The notes beneath the pieces are model-generated. The model saw only the letters and a list, made by a program, of their open reading frames with translations. It was not told the DNA's origin and ran no database searches. Positions 28,201 through 36,844 of a DNA stretch of 64,000 nt are shown here, one piece after another. The position numbers and the translations under genes were made by a program. Location: positions 17,589 through 81,588 of the forward strand of contig NZ_FOOC01000011.1 in NCBI RefSeq assembly GCF_900113085.1, written 5' to 3'. Numbering within the stretch: the stretch's first letter is position 1; each line of letters starts with the position of its first letter. This stretch comes from Fontimonas thermophila. Lineage in GTDB: Bacteria; Pseudomonadota; Gammaproteobacteria; Nevskiales; Nevskiaceae.

Positions 28201-30180
28201 CTAGCGGTAGCGCCGTTCGGTGAACTGCGTGTAGGCCGTCTGGTAATAGGCGATCGCCAGATCGATCAGCGCCGGATCGTCGGCAATCGGCGCAAAACGC
28301 GTCGTTTCCGGCCCCGGCGCGCCCGGCAGGCGCGTATAACGCTGGCAGTGCGCCGTCTTGCGCAGGCCGAGGATGCACAGCCGGTCGCCCTGCAGCGCGG
28401 CGACATCGTGGTTGTGATTGAACAGCAGCGTGCGCGGCTCGCCCTCGGGCCAGGCGAGCACGTTCTGCCCGAAGAACGGCGCCTCATAGGCCAGGCCGAG
28501 CAATCCGAGCACCGTGGGGGCGACGTCGATCTGACTCGTCGGCGTATCGACACGCCGCGGAGCCAGATGTGCCGGCGCGTAGAACAGCAGAGGGATCTCG
28601 TAGGTGTTGAGCGGCAGATCGGCTCGGCCATAGACGCGCGCACCGTGGTCGGCGACGATCACGAACAAGGTGTCGCGGAACCAGGGCTTGCGTGCCGCCA
28701 TGCGGATGAAGCGGCCGAGGGCATGGTCGGCGTAGCGGACACCGGCCAGGCGCCCGCCCCCTTGAGGCGGCACCCCGGGCACGCCTTCCGGAAAAGTGAA
28801 CGGCTTGTGATTCGACGCGCTCATGATCACCGCGAAGAACGGCCGGCCATCGGCGGCGCGCGCATCGAACCAGTCGAGCGCATTGTCCAGCAGATCCTCG
28901 TCGGACACACCCCAGATGTTGGCGAACCGCGGTTTGGGCATGCGCGCGCGATCGAGGATCGCAAAGCCATTGCTGCCGAAGTAGTGATTCATGTTGTCGA
29001 ACGCGCCGTAGCCACCGTAGAGGAAGCTCGACTGATACCCGAGGCGATTCATGACCTTGCCCCAGGTCGCGATGTCCTCGTTGCCGGGGCGCTTGACGAT
29101 CGATTCGCTCGGAATCGGTGGCAGCGAGGCAGTCAGCGCTTCGAGGCCGCGCACGGTGCGCGTGCCGGTGGCGTAGGCACGGGTGAACAGCACACCGTCC
29201 TGCGCCAGGCGGTCGAACTCCGGCGTCAACCCGCGTCGGTCGCCATAGGCACCGACGAACTCCGCACCCAAGGATTCTTCGACCAGCACGACGACGTTGA
29301 GCCGGCCGAGCCCTGCCGGATTGGCATTGTGACGGCGCGTGAGATCGCCATGCGGCAGATCGACGAAGCTCCCACCGCCGCGGCCCAGATCGGCGACGAG
29401 ACGGTCGAACATCACCTGCGCATCGCCAGTGCGGTAAAAAGACGGATAGTCGATGTGATTGGTGCGCAGCGCCGAGAAGAAACGCGCCGGACCATTGGCA
29501 GCAAGCTCATTGGCGAGGCGATCGCCGAACACATCCAACGTATTGGCCGTCCACAGCACCGCCATTGCTGCCGTCAATGCGCCATGCACGAGCAGAGCAA
29601 CCATCCGCTGCCGCCATTGCGGCGCTGGCGCTGAGGCCTCGACGAACAGATACGGCCTGAGCGCGAAAACGATCAGCGCCGCGGCAAGCGCGATCGCGGT
29701 CAAGACCGGACCGACCGGATAACTCTCATCGATGTTGCCGATCACCTCGGTCGGATAGATCAGATAATCGACGGCGACCAGATTGAACCGCGAATCGAAT
29801 TCCTCGAAGAAAAAGTACTCGGCGGCTCCGATGAATAACATGCCGGCGACGATCATCCATGCGACGGCGGCGAAGACAGACCGGCGCTGCGGCAGCCACG
29901 GAGCCAAGCCGAGCAACAGCGACACCGGCAGGAACAGATACACAGCTTGCGCAAGATCGTTGACCACGCCGAGCCCGCAAATCGCCGGCAATTCCGCAAT
30001 CGACACACCGCCGGCGCGCCCGAACGCCCACCAGAGCAGCAGCCGCACACCAGCGCAGAGCGCAAGATAAACCCCGACCAGGGTGGCGAGCGGGCGCAGC
30101 CAGCGCCAGGATGCGGCGGCGCCGCCTCCCGTGCGGACGGCGCTGCGCGCCGGCCAGGGCAGGGCAGTCGTCGTTTCCAT
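28201..30180 (-). CDS. LTA synthase/phosphoethanolamine-transferase-like sulfatase family membrane protein
   Basis: A 659-residue protein with five N-terminal membrane segments (within residues 28-220) and a periplasmic sulfatase-fold domain. Metal and nucleophile marks are VVVLVEESLGAEFVGAYG, the TGTRTVRGLEAL stretch that should hold the catalytic Thr, SNHKPFTFPEG and VIVADHGARVYG. The family transfers phosphoglycerol or phosphoethanolamine groups to envelope glycans or lipids; the exact substrate is unknown. AGAGGA lies 8 nt upstream of the ATG at 30180. With the PAP2-barrel gene it makes a two-gene envelope-phosphate unit. Confidence 0.85.
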   Translation of the reverse strand: METTTALPWPARSAVRTGGGAAASWRWLRPLATLVGVYLALCAGVRLLLWWAFGRAGGVSIAELPAICGLGVVNDLAQAVYLFLPVSLLLGLAPWLPQRRSVFAAVAWMIVAGMLFIGAAEYFFFEEFDSRFNLVAVDYLIYPTEVIGNIDESYPVGPVLTAIALAAALIVFALRPYLFVEASAPAPQWRQRMVALLVHGALTAAMAVLWTANTLDVFGDRLANELAANGPARFFSALRTNHIDYPSFYRTGDAQVMFDRLVADLGRGGGSFVDLPHGDLTRRHNANPAGLGRLNVVVLVEESLGAEFVGAYGDRRGLTPEFDRLAQDGVLFTRAYATGTRTVRGLEALTASLPPIPSESIVKRPGNEDIATWGKVMNRLGYQSSFLYGGYGAFDNMNHYFGSNGFAILDRARMPKPRFANIWGVSDEDLLDNALDWFDARAADGRPFFAVIMSASNHKPFTFPEGVPGVPPQGGGRLAGVRYADHALGRFIRMAARKPWFRDTLFVIVADHGARVYGRADLPLNTYEIPLLFYAPAHLAPRRVDTPTSQIDVAPTVLGLLGLAYEAPFFGQNVLAWPEGEPRTLLFNHNHDVAALQGDRLCILGLRKTAHCQRYTRLPGAPGPETTRFAPIADDPALIDLAIAYYQTAYTQFTERRYR

Positions 30181-30459
30181 GCAGTCATTCCTCTCGTCGA
30201 TGCCCACACTCGGGCTGTACGGGAACAACGGCACGCAAGGCCGATGCCGGCGCCGGGCATCGCGCCATCAATCACTCAAGCCGCTGAAAACAAAAAGAGA
30301 TTTACGCCATCACCAAGGCCGTCGGGGGAGACGGCGGCGCTGCAAATCCTGCGCGGCTGCAAAAATTGCAGACGTTTGCTGCAGGGCGCGGCAACGCTGG
30401 CCGGCACGCCGGCACATGCCTCGGTCGCCACCTCATCACCATGGGCGCCGATGCGGCCT

Positions 30460-30942
30460 TCACGGACAGGCCGGCAGTGGCGCCTGCGGCGGCCGGATAC
30501 GCCCTTGGGCATCCAGGGTCAGCACCACGCGCAAACCCTCGCCGAGCCAGCAATGGCCGAGATAGCCGATCGCCTGCGGCGTGGCGCGCACGAAGCGCGC
30601 CACGGCCTCCTCGGAAGCGAGCACATGGGGCGGCAATACGCCGTGGAAATATTGCGCGTTCCAGTACTCGTCGAGTGCCTCTGGGAGCTGTCCCAGGATT
30701 GCGACCGAAAAGCGTCGGCGCAGGGGATGGTCCGGCGGCAGGTTGACCGGCTGGATGCGCGCCCCATCGCGCCAGTACAGCCGGCGTCGCTTGTAAATCT
30801 GCGCGAGCATTTCGGCATCGAGCCGGCCGGTATCGACCGCCGGGTGCACGACGACGGCGATGACCGCATCCTCCGCCCGCGCAGCCGGCAGCAGCAGCGC
30901 ACAGACGAGCGCACCGGCACACCACCACCGGCTGCGACGCAT
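30460..30942 (-). CDS. Short PstS-like phosphate-binding-domain protein
   Basis: A 160-residue exported protein (signal peptide to about residue 23, AARAED). AVIAVVVHPAV, LDAEMLAQIYKRRRLYW and the closing TPQAIGYLG match the short periplasmic phosphate-binding-like domain related to PstS, but it is about half the length of a full binding protein. It overlaps the porin stop by TGATG and is the second gene of that unit. A ligand-sensing role for the nearby two-component system is an inference. Confidence 0.75.
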   Translation of the reverse strand: MRRSRWWCAGALVCALLLPAARAEDAVIAVVVHPAVDTGRLDAEMLAQIYKRRRLYWRDGARIQPVNLPPDHPLRRRFSVAILGQLPEALDEYWNAQYFHGVLPPHVLASEEAVARFVRATPQAIGYLGHCWLGEGLRVVLTLDAQGRIRPPQAPLPACP

Positions 30943-31985
30943 CAGAACAGCACCGCCACCGACGCACGCACGGTATCGTCGCGCCCCATGCGGTCGTCGG
31001 TCATCCGCGCATATTCGGCCTTGAGCGCAAACGCCGGCAATGGCCGAAAGGTGAGCCCGGCGAGATACCGATTGATGTCGTGCGCGGCGTTGGAAGCATG
31101 GAAGTTCTCGTAGCGCGCGACTGCGAACAGCCGTGCCGACAGCGGCGCCACCGCCTGCAGATAATGGCCATGCTCGTCGATCTGGTCCTCGCCGAAATCG
31201 CGCGTGCGGTAAGCCAGCTCGCCGGACAATTCATACCGCCGCCACGCCCACCGGAAATCCAGACCGTAGAGCGTCTTGCGGTCCGGCGTGCTTTCCTGCT
31301 CGAAGCTCGCAAAGGAAATGCCGAACTGGGTGTCCGGCAGCAAGGACGTGGCCAGGCGCAGCCCCAAAGCTTCGCGGAACGTATCGATGTCCTTGGCGGC
31401 AAACAATTCCTCGCCGGGCGATACGTACAGCGCGTATTCGATGCCATCCGCCGTCCACGGCAGTACGCCGTGGACCATCGCGCCGGTGGCATTGGTCGGA
31501 AACGTGGCCTCGGTGATCAGCGGACGTGAAGTCGTCCAGGTCAGCGGCGCGGCATGAATCAGATTCCAGCGCCCGATCGGCGTCAGAAATTTACCGAGGC
31601 GCAGCTGCCATCGATCGCCGTAGGCGTAATCGACGTGAAACCGCTCGAGCACGGGCGTCGCCGTATCGGTGGTCGTGTCACCCGGCTGCACCACGAGTCC
31701 GTCTTCGAGCTCCAGCTCCATCAGGAAACGCCAGCGCCCGCCGCCGTCCCACCACAGAATGCCGCTCAAGGCATTGAGCGCGAGCCGCCAGGGCTGCTCG
31801 CCGTCACGGCTGGCGTAGGCAGCTTCTGCATAGCCACCGAGATTAAAGCCGCTGTCGCCGAGCCGGTAACCGAGCCCGAGCCCTTCGCGCAAACCTGCGA
31901 GCGCCGGATCCGGCACCGGCGGCTGCGCCGGTGCGAGCGCGGCCTGGAGCAGGCCCAGCGCCATGACCAGCCCTCGCACCCCCAT
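30942..31985 (-). CDS. Porin-like outer membrane beta-barrel protein
   Basis: A 347-residue protein with a signal peptide (MGVRGLVMALGLLQAALAPAQ). The mature part has many short amphipathic strands ending in aromatic residues, for example LGGYAEAAYAS, RWQLRLGKFLTPIGRWN, GISFASFEQES and LFAVARYENF, and ends in SVAVLF with a terminal Phe, the usual outer-membrane signal. The phrase RLGKFLTPIGRWN is typical of OprO/P-like or related porins. Substrate is unknown. ATG at 31985 is chosen; a GTG eight codons upstream is an alternative. It is divergent from the histidine kinase gene. Confidence 0.78.
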   Translation of the reverse strand: MGVRGLVMALGLLQAALAPAQPPVPDPALAGLREGLGLGYRLGDSGFNLGGYAEAAYASRDGEQPWRLALNALSGILWWDGGGRWRFLMELELEDGLVVQPGDTTTDTATPVLERFHVDYAYGDRWQLRLGKFLTPIGRWNLIHAAPLTWTTSRPLITEATFPTNATGAMVHGVLPWTADGIEYALYVSPGEELFAAKDIDTFREALGLRLATSLLPDTQFGISFASFEQESTPDRKTLYGLDFRWAWRRYELSGELAYRTRDFGEDQIDEHGHYLQAVAPLSARLFAVARYENFHASNAAHDINRYLAGLTFRPLPAFALKAEYARMTDDRMGRDDTVRASVAVLF

Positions 31986-32055
31986 CGCCTTCGATCGCCC
32001 GTTCACACGCTGCCCTGGTTGACGCGGTCCTGCTCCGCTGCGGGGTATTCTAGGA

Positions 32056-32071
32056 TGGCCATGTATCCGCA
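32056..32071 (+). promoter_or_regulatory. Possible sigma-54 (-24/-12) promoter for the two-component genes
   Basis: TGGCC at 32056-32060 and GC at 32069-32070 give the GG-N10-GC spacing of a sigma-54 promoter, 25 bp upstream of the kinase start. The -12 box lacks the usual TTGC, so it is weak. The downstream regulator is itself a sigma-54 activator, so autoregulation would make sense. Confidence 0.25.
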
Positions 32072-32095
32072 TCGCAGCATCCCCACCACGCGCAC

Positions 32096-33859
32096 GTGAG
32101 CATCCGCCGCATCCTGCTGCTCACGCTGCTGCTCGTCAGCCTGCTGCCGGCCACGTTGCTGACCGCGCTCGCCTTTGGCCGCACGCGCGCAGCGATGCTC
32201 GCCGAGATCGAAAGCGGCGTCCTGCGCTCGGCGGCAGCCATTGCCGAGGACGTCGAGCGGCTGATCCTCGAGCGTGTGTTCGACGCCAGCACGTGGAATC
32301 ACCTCGAGGTCATGCAGGACCTACGCCTGAACGACGTCGACAAACGCCTGTCCGCGTTTCTTGCGGAAATGAAGCGCCGTCATGGCGGGCTCTATCTGGG
32401 CCTGCACGCCAGCGCACCCGACGGTCGGATCGTCGCCAGCAGCGAACCCGCCCTGCTCGGCACACCTCTGCCGCCGCAACAGCCGTGGCGATCGATCCGG
32501 CTCGCTGGCAGCGAGATCCACATCGAACGTCCGCAGAACACGGACACGGGCCTGCGCCTGCGGCTGCGCTGCGCCATCGATTCGGCGTTCGCCGACGGCC
32601 GGATCGGCGATCTCGTCCTCGACGTGAACGGCGCGCTGCTGGAAGACGCGCTCGACCGCGTCGCCACCGCGGACCGACAATTGCTGCTGCTCGATACCGA
32701 CGGCCGCGTGCTCGCCGCCTCGCACGCCCTGCGCGCCCGCGGCGTCGGTCTGGGCAGCGCACTCCCCGGCTGGTCCGTGGGCACTGCCGGCAGCGCCGTG
32801 CAGACACGCGACGGCGCTCCGCTGATGCCGGCCGAAGTCATCGCCGGCCAGCACCGCGTCGAGCGCATCGGCGACTTTGCCGGCCTGGGCTGGACCGTGC
32901 TGCTCCTGCAGTCACGCGCGACCGCGCTGGCGCCGGTACGGCACATGGCCTGGACTTTCGCCGGCCTGCTCGCGGCCATGGCCGTGGCCATCGTCGTCGC
33001 CGCGGGCTGGCTGGCCGCGGTCATCTCCCGCCCGGTGGTCGCGCTGACCGAGTACGTGCGTCACTACACACAGCCCGGCGCGCTGCCGGACGCCCCGCCG
33101 GCCGGGCCGGGCGAGATCGGCGAGCTGACCCGCAGCTTCACGCAGATGGTCGAGACCCTGCACCGCTCGCAGCAGTCGCTGGTACAGGCCTCCAGGCTCG
33201 CCGCGCTCGGCGAGATCACCGCGCTGCTCGCGCACGAGATCCGCACACCGCTGGGCATCCTGCGCTCGGCGGCACAGACGCTGCGCGCGGAATCCGGGCT
33301 TTCGTCCGAAACCCGCGAGCTGCTCGGCATCATCGAGACCGAGACCGCGCGGCTCAACCGCCTCGTCGGCTCCATGCTCGACAGCGCGCGCACGCGTCCA
33401 CCCCAGTTCGCCGCCACCGACGTGCACGCATTGATCGCGCACACCCACACCCTGCTCGCCGCGCAGATCCGCAATCGCGGCATCTCGTTGACATTGCGGT
33501 GCGCGGCACGCCGGCACGTCGTCGAATGCGACGCCGAGCAGATTACGCAGGTCTTGCTCAATCTGGTGATGAACGCGCTGCAGGTGTTGCCACGCGGCGG
33601 TCATGTAGAGGTGGCGACGCGGGATGAAGCCTCGCGCCTGGTCATCGACATCGGCGACGATGGCCCGGGGATCGCACCGGAGGACCGCGAATTGATCTTC
33701 GAACCCTTTGTCTTCCGCCGCGAGGGCGGCATGGGGCTCGGACTCGCCGTCGTGCGCCGTATCCTGCGCCAGCACGGCGGAGATGTCGTCGCCGACCGCA
33801 GCCCCCTGGGCGGCGCATTGTTCCGCGTCTGGCTGCCGGCACGGGAGTCGATCGCATGA
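32096..33859 (+). CDS. Sensor histidine kinase
   Basis: A 587-residue membrane kinase. It has an N-terminal span (residues 5-27), a periplasmic sensing region of about 250 residues (PDC-like, with GLYLGLHASAPDGRIVASS), a second span near 284-306, a HAMP linker, the HisKA box with His380 in LLAHEIRTPLG, and the ATPase boxes NLVMNAL, DIGDDGPGI and GGMGLGLAVVRR. The start is GTG at 32096. It overlaps the regulator start by ATGA. The divergent porin and binding-protein genes are likely targets or signal partners. Confidence 0.92.
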   Translation: MSIRRILLLTLLLVSLLPATLLTALAFGRTRAAMLAEIESGVLRSAAAIAEDVERLILERVFDASTWNHLEVMQDLRLNDVDKRLSAFLAEMKRRHGGLYLGLHASAPDGRIVASSEPALLGTPLPPQQPWRSIRLAGSEIHIERPQNTDTGLRLRLRCAIDSAFADGRIGDLVLDVNGALLEDALDRVATADRQLLLLDTDGRVLAASHALRARGVGLGSALPGWSVGTAGSAVQTRDGAPLMPAEVIAGQHRVERIGDFAGLGWTVLLLQSRATALAPVRHMAWTFAGLLAAMAVAIVVAAGWLAAVISRPVVALTEYVRHYTQPGALPDAPPAGPGEIGELTRSFTQMVETLHRSQQSLVQASRLAALGEITALLAHEIRTPLGILRSAAQTLRAESGLSSETRELLGIIETETARLNRLVGSMLDSARTRPPQFAATDVHALIAHTHTLLAAQIRNRGISLTLRCAARRHVVECDAEQITQVLLNLVMNALQVLPRGGHVEVATRDEASRLVIDIGDDGPGIAPEDRELIFEPFVFRREGGMGLGLAVVRRILRQHGGDVVADRSPLGGALFRVWLPARESIA

Positions 33860-35226
33860 AAGACATCCGCGTACTCGTCGTCGATGACGAACCCAACATG
33901 CGCCGCGTGCTCGAGATCATGCTCGCGCGCCGCGGGTACAAGACGATCAGCGCCGCCGACGGCCGCGAGGCCTTCTCGCTGCTGCAATCCGCGCCGGTGG
34001 ACCTGGTCATCAGCGATCTGCGCATGCCCGGGATGAATGGCATCGAACTGCTGCGCAAGCTGCGGGAAAGCGGCAGCGATGTGCCGCTGATCATGATCAC
34101 CGCCCACGGCAGCATCGAAAGTGCGGTCGAGGCGATGCGGCTCGGCGCCTGCGATTACCTGCTGCGGCCGTTCGACACGGAAACCCTGGATCTCTCAATC
34201 AGCCGGGTCTTCAGCGTCCGCGACGTGATCCAGCAGAAGGACTATCTGCGCGAGCAGATCGAGCACGCCTGGGAGGGGCTGATCGGCACCAGCGCGGCGA
34301 TGCAGGCGGTGCGCACCCAGATCGAACGGGTTGCGCCGACCCGCGCCGCAGTGCTGCTCACCGGCGAGACCGGCACCGGCAAGGAAGTGGTCGCCCGCGC
34401 GATCCACCGCGCCTCGGATCGCCGCGAGCGCCTGTTCGTGCCGGTCAACTGTGCCGCGATCCCCGCGGACATGCTGGAAAGCGAGCTGTTCGGTTTCGAG
34501 AAAGGCGCATTCACCGGCGCCGTGCGCCGGCACATCGGCAAATTCGAGCTCGCCGATGGCGGCACGCTGTTCCTCGACGAAATCACCGAGATGCCGGTTG
34601 CCCTGCAGGCCAAGCTGCTGCGCGTGCTGCAGGATGGCGTCATCGAACGCCTGGGTGGTGATCGCGCGCTTTCCCTCGATGTGCGCATCATCGCCGCCAG
34701 CAACCGCTCGCCCGTGCAGGCGATCCGCGAGGGCCACCTGCGCGAGGATGTGTACTACCGGCTCAATGTCTTTACGATCGAACTGCCGCCGCTGCGCGCG
34801 CGCCGCGAGGACATTCCGGCGCTCGTGCGGCATTTCATCGCACTGCATGCGGGGGCGCGCCCGACGCGCGCCGTGCCGACGATCACGCCGCAGGCCCTGG
34901 ACCTTCTGCAGCGTTACGACTGGCCGGGCAATGTGCGCGAACTCGGGAACATGATCGAGCGCGCGCTGATTCTGAGCGGCGGACGCACCCTGGAGGCATC
35001 ACACTTTCCGCTCGATGTGCCACCACGCGCGCCGCCGGCGGCTTCAGCTCATGCCCCCGTTCAGGATCTGCGCCTGGAGCCGGCGGTGGAAGCGTTGGAG
35101 AAACAACTGCTCACGCAGGCCCTGCGCGAATCCGGCGGCAACAAGGCGCGCGCCGCGCAACTGCTGCAGATCAGCGAACGCTCGGTCTGGTACAAGCTGA
35201 AGAAGTACGGCATCGGCGACGCCTGA
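33856..35226 (+). CDS. NtrC-family sigma-54-dependent response regulator
   Basis: A 456-residue regulator with three domains. The receiver has phospho-acceptor Asp54 in LVISDLRMPGMNG. The AAA+ domain has Walker A TGETGTGKE (about 169-177), the sigma-54 contact loop GAFTGA (217-222), Walker B GTLFLDEI and WPGNVREL. The C-terminal Fis-type helix-turn-helix is NKARAAQLLQISERSVWYKL. It activates sigma-54 promoters once phosphorylated by the coupled kinase. It ends 64 bp from the convergent RNA methyltransferase gene. Confidence 0.95.
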   Translation: MKDIRVLVVDDEPNMRRVLEIMLARRGYKTISAADGREAFSLLQSAPVDLVISDLRMPGMNGIELLRKLRESGSDVPLIMITAHGSIESAVEAMRLGACDYLLRPFDTETLDLSISRVFSVRDVIQQKDYLREQIEHAWEGLIGTSAAMQAVRTQIERVAPTRAAVLLTGETGTGKEVVARAIHRASDRRERLFVPVNCAAIPADMLESELFGFEKGAFTGAVRRHIGKFELADGGTLFLDEITEMPVALQAKLLRVLQDGVIERLGGDRALSLDVRIIAASNRSPVQAIREGHLREDVYYRLNVFTIELPPLRARREDIPALVRHFIALHAGARPTRAVPTITPQALDLLQRYDWPGNVRELGNMIERALILSGGRTLEASHFPLDVPPRAPPAASAHAPVQDLRLEPAVEALEKQLLTQALRESGGNKARAAQLLQISERSVWYKLKKYGIGDA

Positions 35227-35290
35227 CCGCGCACGGCCGGGCAGCCGCGCCAGAACGAACGTTGCCCGCGCACCGGCGATCCACGCGCCC

Positions 35291-36529
35291 TCAGCGGCGG
35301 CGCAGACAAGCGCCGAAAAAACCATCGGTCCCGTGCACGTGCGGATACAGCCTGAGACGGCGACCGGGCAGCGCGATCCCCTGCGCGGCGAGCACCGCAC
35401 CGGCATCCTCTTCGAGGAAATCCGGATGGCGGGCGCAGAAACGCTCGACCACGGCGTCGTTCTCGGCGCGCAACAGACTGCAGGTCGCATAGACCAGACG
35501 GCCGCCCGGACGGACGAGCCGTGCGGCCCGCGCGAGGATCTCGTACTGCTGGCGCGCCAGTGCATCGAGATCGAGCGCCTTCAGCCGCGCCTCTGGCTGG
35601 CGGCGCCAGGTTCCCGTGCCCGAGCATGGTGCATCGACGAGCACGGCGTCGAAATCCGCAACCCGCACCTGTGCCGCATCGACCGGCAGCAGGCTCACGA
35701 TGCGCACACCGGCGCGCTGCAGGCGTGGTTTCAAGCGTTCGAGCCGGCCGACGTCGATATCCATCGCGACGAGCGTGCCGCGATCCTGCATCTGCGCAGC
35801 GAGCGCGAGCGTCTTGCCGCCCGCACCGGCGCAGTAATCGACAATGCGTTCGCCCGGACGTGCGGCTACGAGCAGCGCGAGCAACTGGCTGCCCTCGTCC
35901 TGCGGCTCGATCCAGCCGTCACGGTAGGCCGTGAGCGCCGTCAGCGAAACCCGCCGGTGCAGGCGCAGCCCCAGCGGCGCGTAGGGCGTCGGCATCGCCG
36001 CGAGTCCTGATGCGGCGAGCGCACGCTGCGCTTGCTCGCGCGTGGCCCTGAGCGCGTTGACGCGCAGATCCACCGGCGCTTGCCGTTGCAGATCCTGCGC
36101 CAGGGCAGCCGCCGCGTCCGCGCCCAGCTCGGCCTGCCAGTACGCATAGATCGCGTCGGGAACGTTGTAGCGCTCTGCCGGCGTCAGCGCTGCCGGATCG
36201 AACACGCGCAGACGGTGCGCCATGGCCTCGGCGCCGGCGAAACCCAGCGCCGCGAGATGCGGCACATCGGCATACCCCGACTCCAGGGCCTGCAGCGCGC
36301 ACAGCGCATTTGCGTCACTGCACCCGGCGATGCGCTGCAGGCGCCGCAGATCGCGCAGCACGCCATAGACGAGTGCAGTCACGGCGGCGCGGTCGCGGCT
36401 GCCCATGTTGCGCTGCTCGCGAAACGCCGCGTGCAGCCGATGATCGGCAGCCGCACCTGCGCGCAGCACCGCCTCGAGCGTCGCACACGCCAGGCGCCAC
36501 TGCGGTGGATACAGACGCCGCGCGCTCAT
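35291..36529 (-). CDS. RsmB/NOP family RNA (cytosine-5) methyltransferase
   Basis: A 412-residue enzyme that should methylate C5 of a cytosine in rRNA or tRNA. An N-terminal NusB-like helical part (REQRNMGSRDRAAVTALVYGVLRDL) is followed by the SAM-binding YCAGAGGKTLALAAQM, the motif DAPCSGTGTWRRQPE and the catalytic VYATCSLLRAEN. The C-terminal PHVHGTDGFFGA is typical. It stands alone and not with def-fmt as rsmB does in E. coli, so its exact target is open. ATG at 36529 is chosen; ATG at 36553 is an alternative. Confidence 0.88.
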   Translation of the reverse strand: MSARRLYPPQWRLACATLEAVLRAGAAADHRLHAAFREQRNMGSRDRAAVTALVYGVLRDLRRLQRIAGCSDANALCALQALESGYADVPHLAALGFAGAEAMAHRLRVFDPAALTPAERYNVPDAIYAYWQAELGADAAAALAQDLQRQAPVDLRVNALRATREQAQRALAASGLAAMPTPYAPLGLRLHRRVSLTALTAYRDGWIEPQDEGSQLLALLVAARPGERIVDYCAGAGGKTLALAAQMQDRGTLVAMDIDVGRLERLKPRLQRAGVRIVSLLPVDAAQVRVADFDAVLVDAPCSGTGTWRRQPEARLKALDLDALARQQYEILARAARLVRPGGRLVYATCSLLRAENDAVVERFCARHPDFLEEDAGAVLAAQGIALPGRRLRLYPHVHGTDGFFGACLRRR

Positions 36530-36590
36530 TGCTTCACCCGGATTCGGGGGCATGACCGTTCGTCGGCTCGTGCCCACAAGCTATTGTGGC

Positions 36591-36596
36591 TTGACA
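36591..36596 (+). promoter_or_regulatory. Candidate -35 box upstream of the lysine-rich mini-gene
   Basis: A perfect TTGACA lies 86 bp before the mini-gene ATG. No convincing -10 box stands at 17 bp; TATGAG begins 13 bp after it and a TGTAGA lies further on. The promoter assignment is tentative. Confidence 0.3.
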
Positions 36597-36682
36597 AATC
36601 AAATGACACTATGAGTCGTGGTTGGCGGACTGTAGACACAGGGTTTACGGAGCCGACCGCTTTGCGCAATCAGGAGGTCATC

Positions 36683-36736
36683 ATGGCTGCCAAGAAAGCG
36701 ACCAAAAAAGCGGCGAAGAAAACCAAGAAGAAGTAA
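36683..36736 (+). CDS. 17-residue Lys/Ala-rich mini-protein
   Basis: An 18-codon frame (MAAKKATKKAAKKTKKK, stop TAA) follows a perfect AGGAGG Shine-Dalgarno by 5 nt and ends 32 bp before a strong intrinsic terminator at 36769-36800. Nine of 17 residues are Lys, so the peptide is very basic and like the tails of histone-H1-like or AlgP-type proteins that bind DNA. The complete set of signals (ribosome site, short frame, terminator) supports a real transcript and translation. It lies alone between the RNA methyltransferase and the receiver-domain gene. Confidence 0.65.
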   Translation: MAAKKATKKAAKKTKKK

Positions 36737-36768
36737 GTCTAGCCCCCGCGAAAAGCTGTATCGATTGC

Positions 36769-36800
36769 GCGGCGGTTCCACTCGGGACTGCCGCTTTTTT
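36769..36800 (+). terminator. Intrinsic terminator of the mini-gene
   Basis: GCGGCGGTTCC at 36769-36779 pairs with GGGACTGCCGC at 36784-36794 (11 bp with two G-U pairs, loop ACTC), and TTTTTT follows at 36795-36800. This is a textbook rho-independent terminator 32 bp after the mini-gene stop. Confidence 0.9.
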
Positions 36801-36844
36801 GTCGTGCTAGATTCGCCGCCACGCACCGATGGAGACATCGCAGG

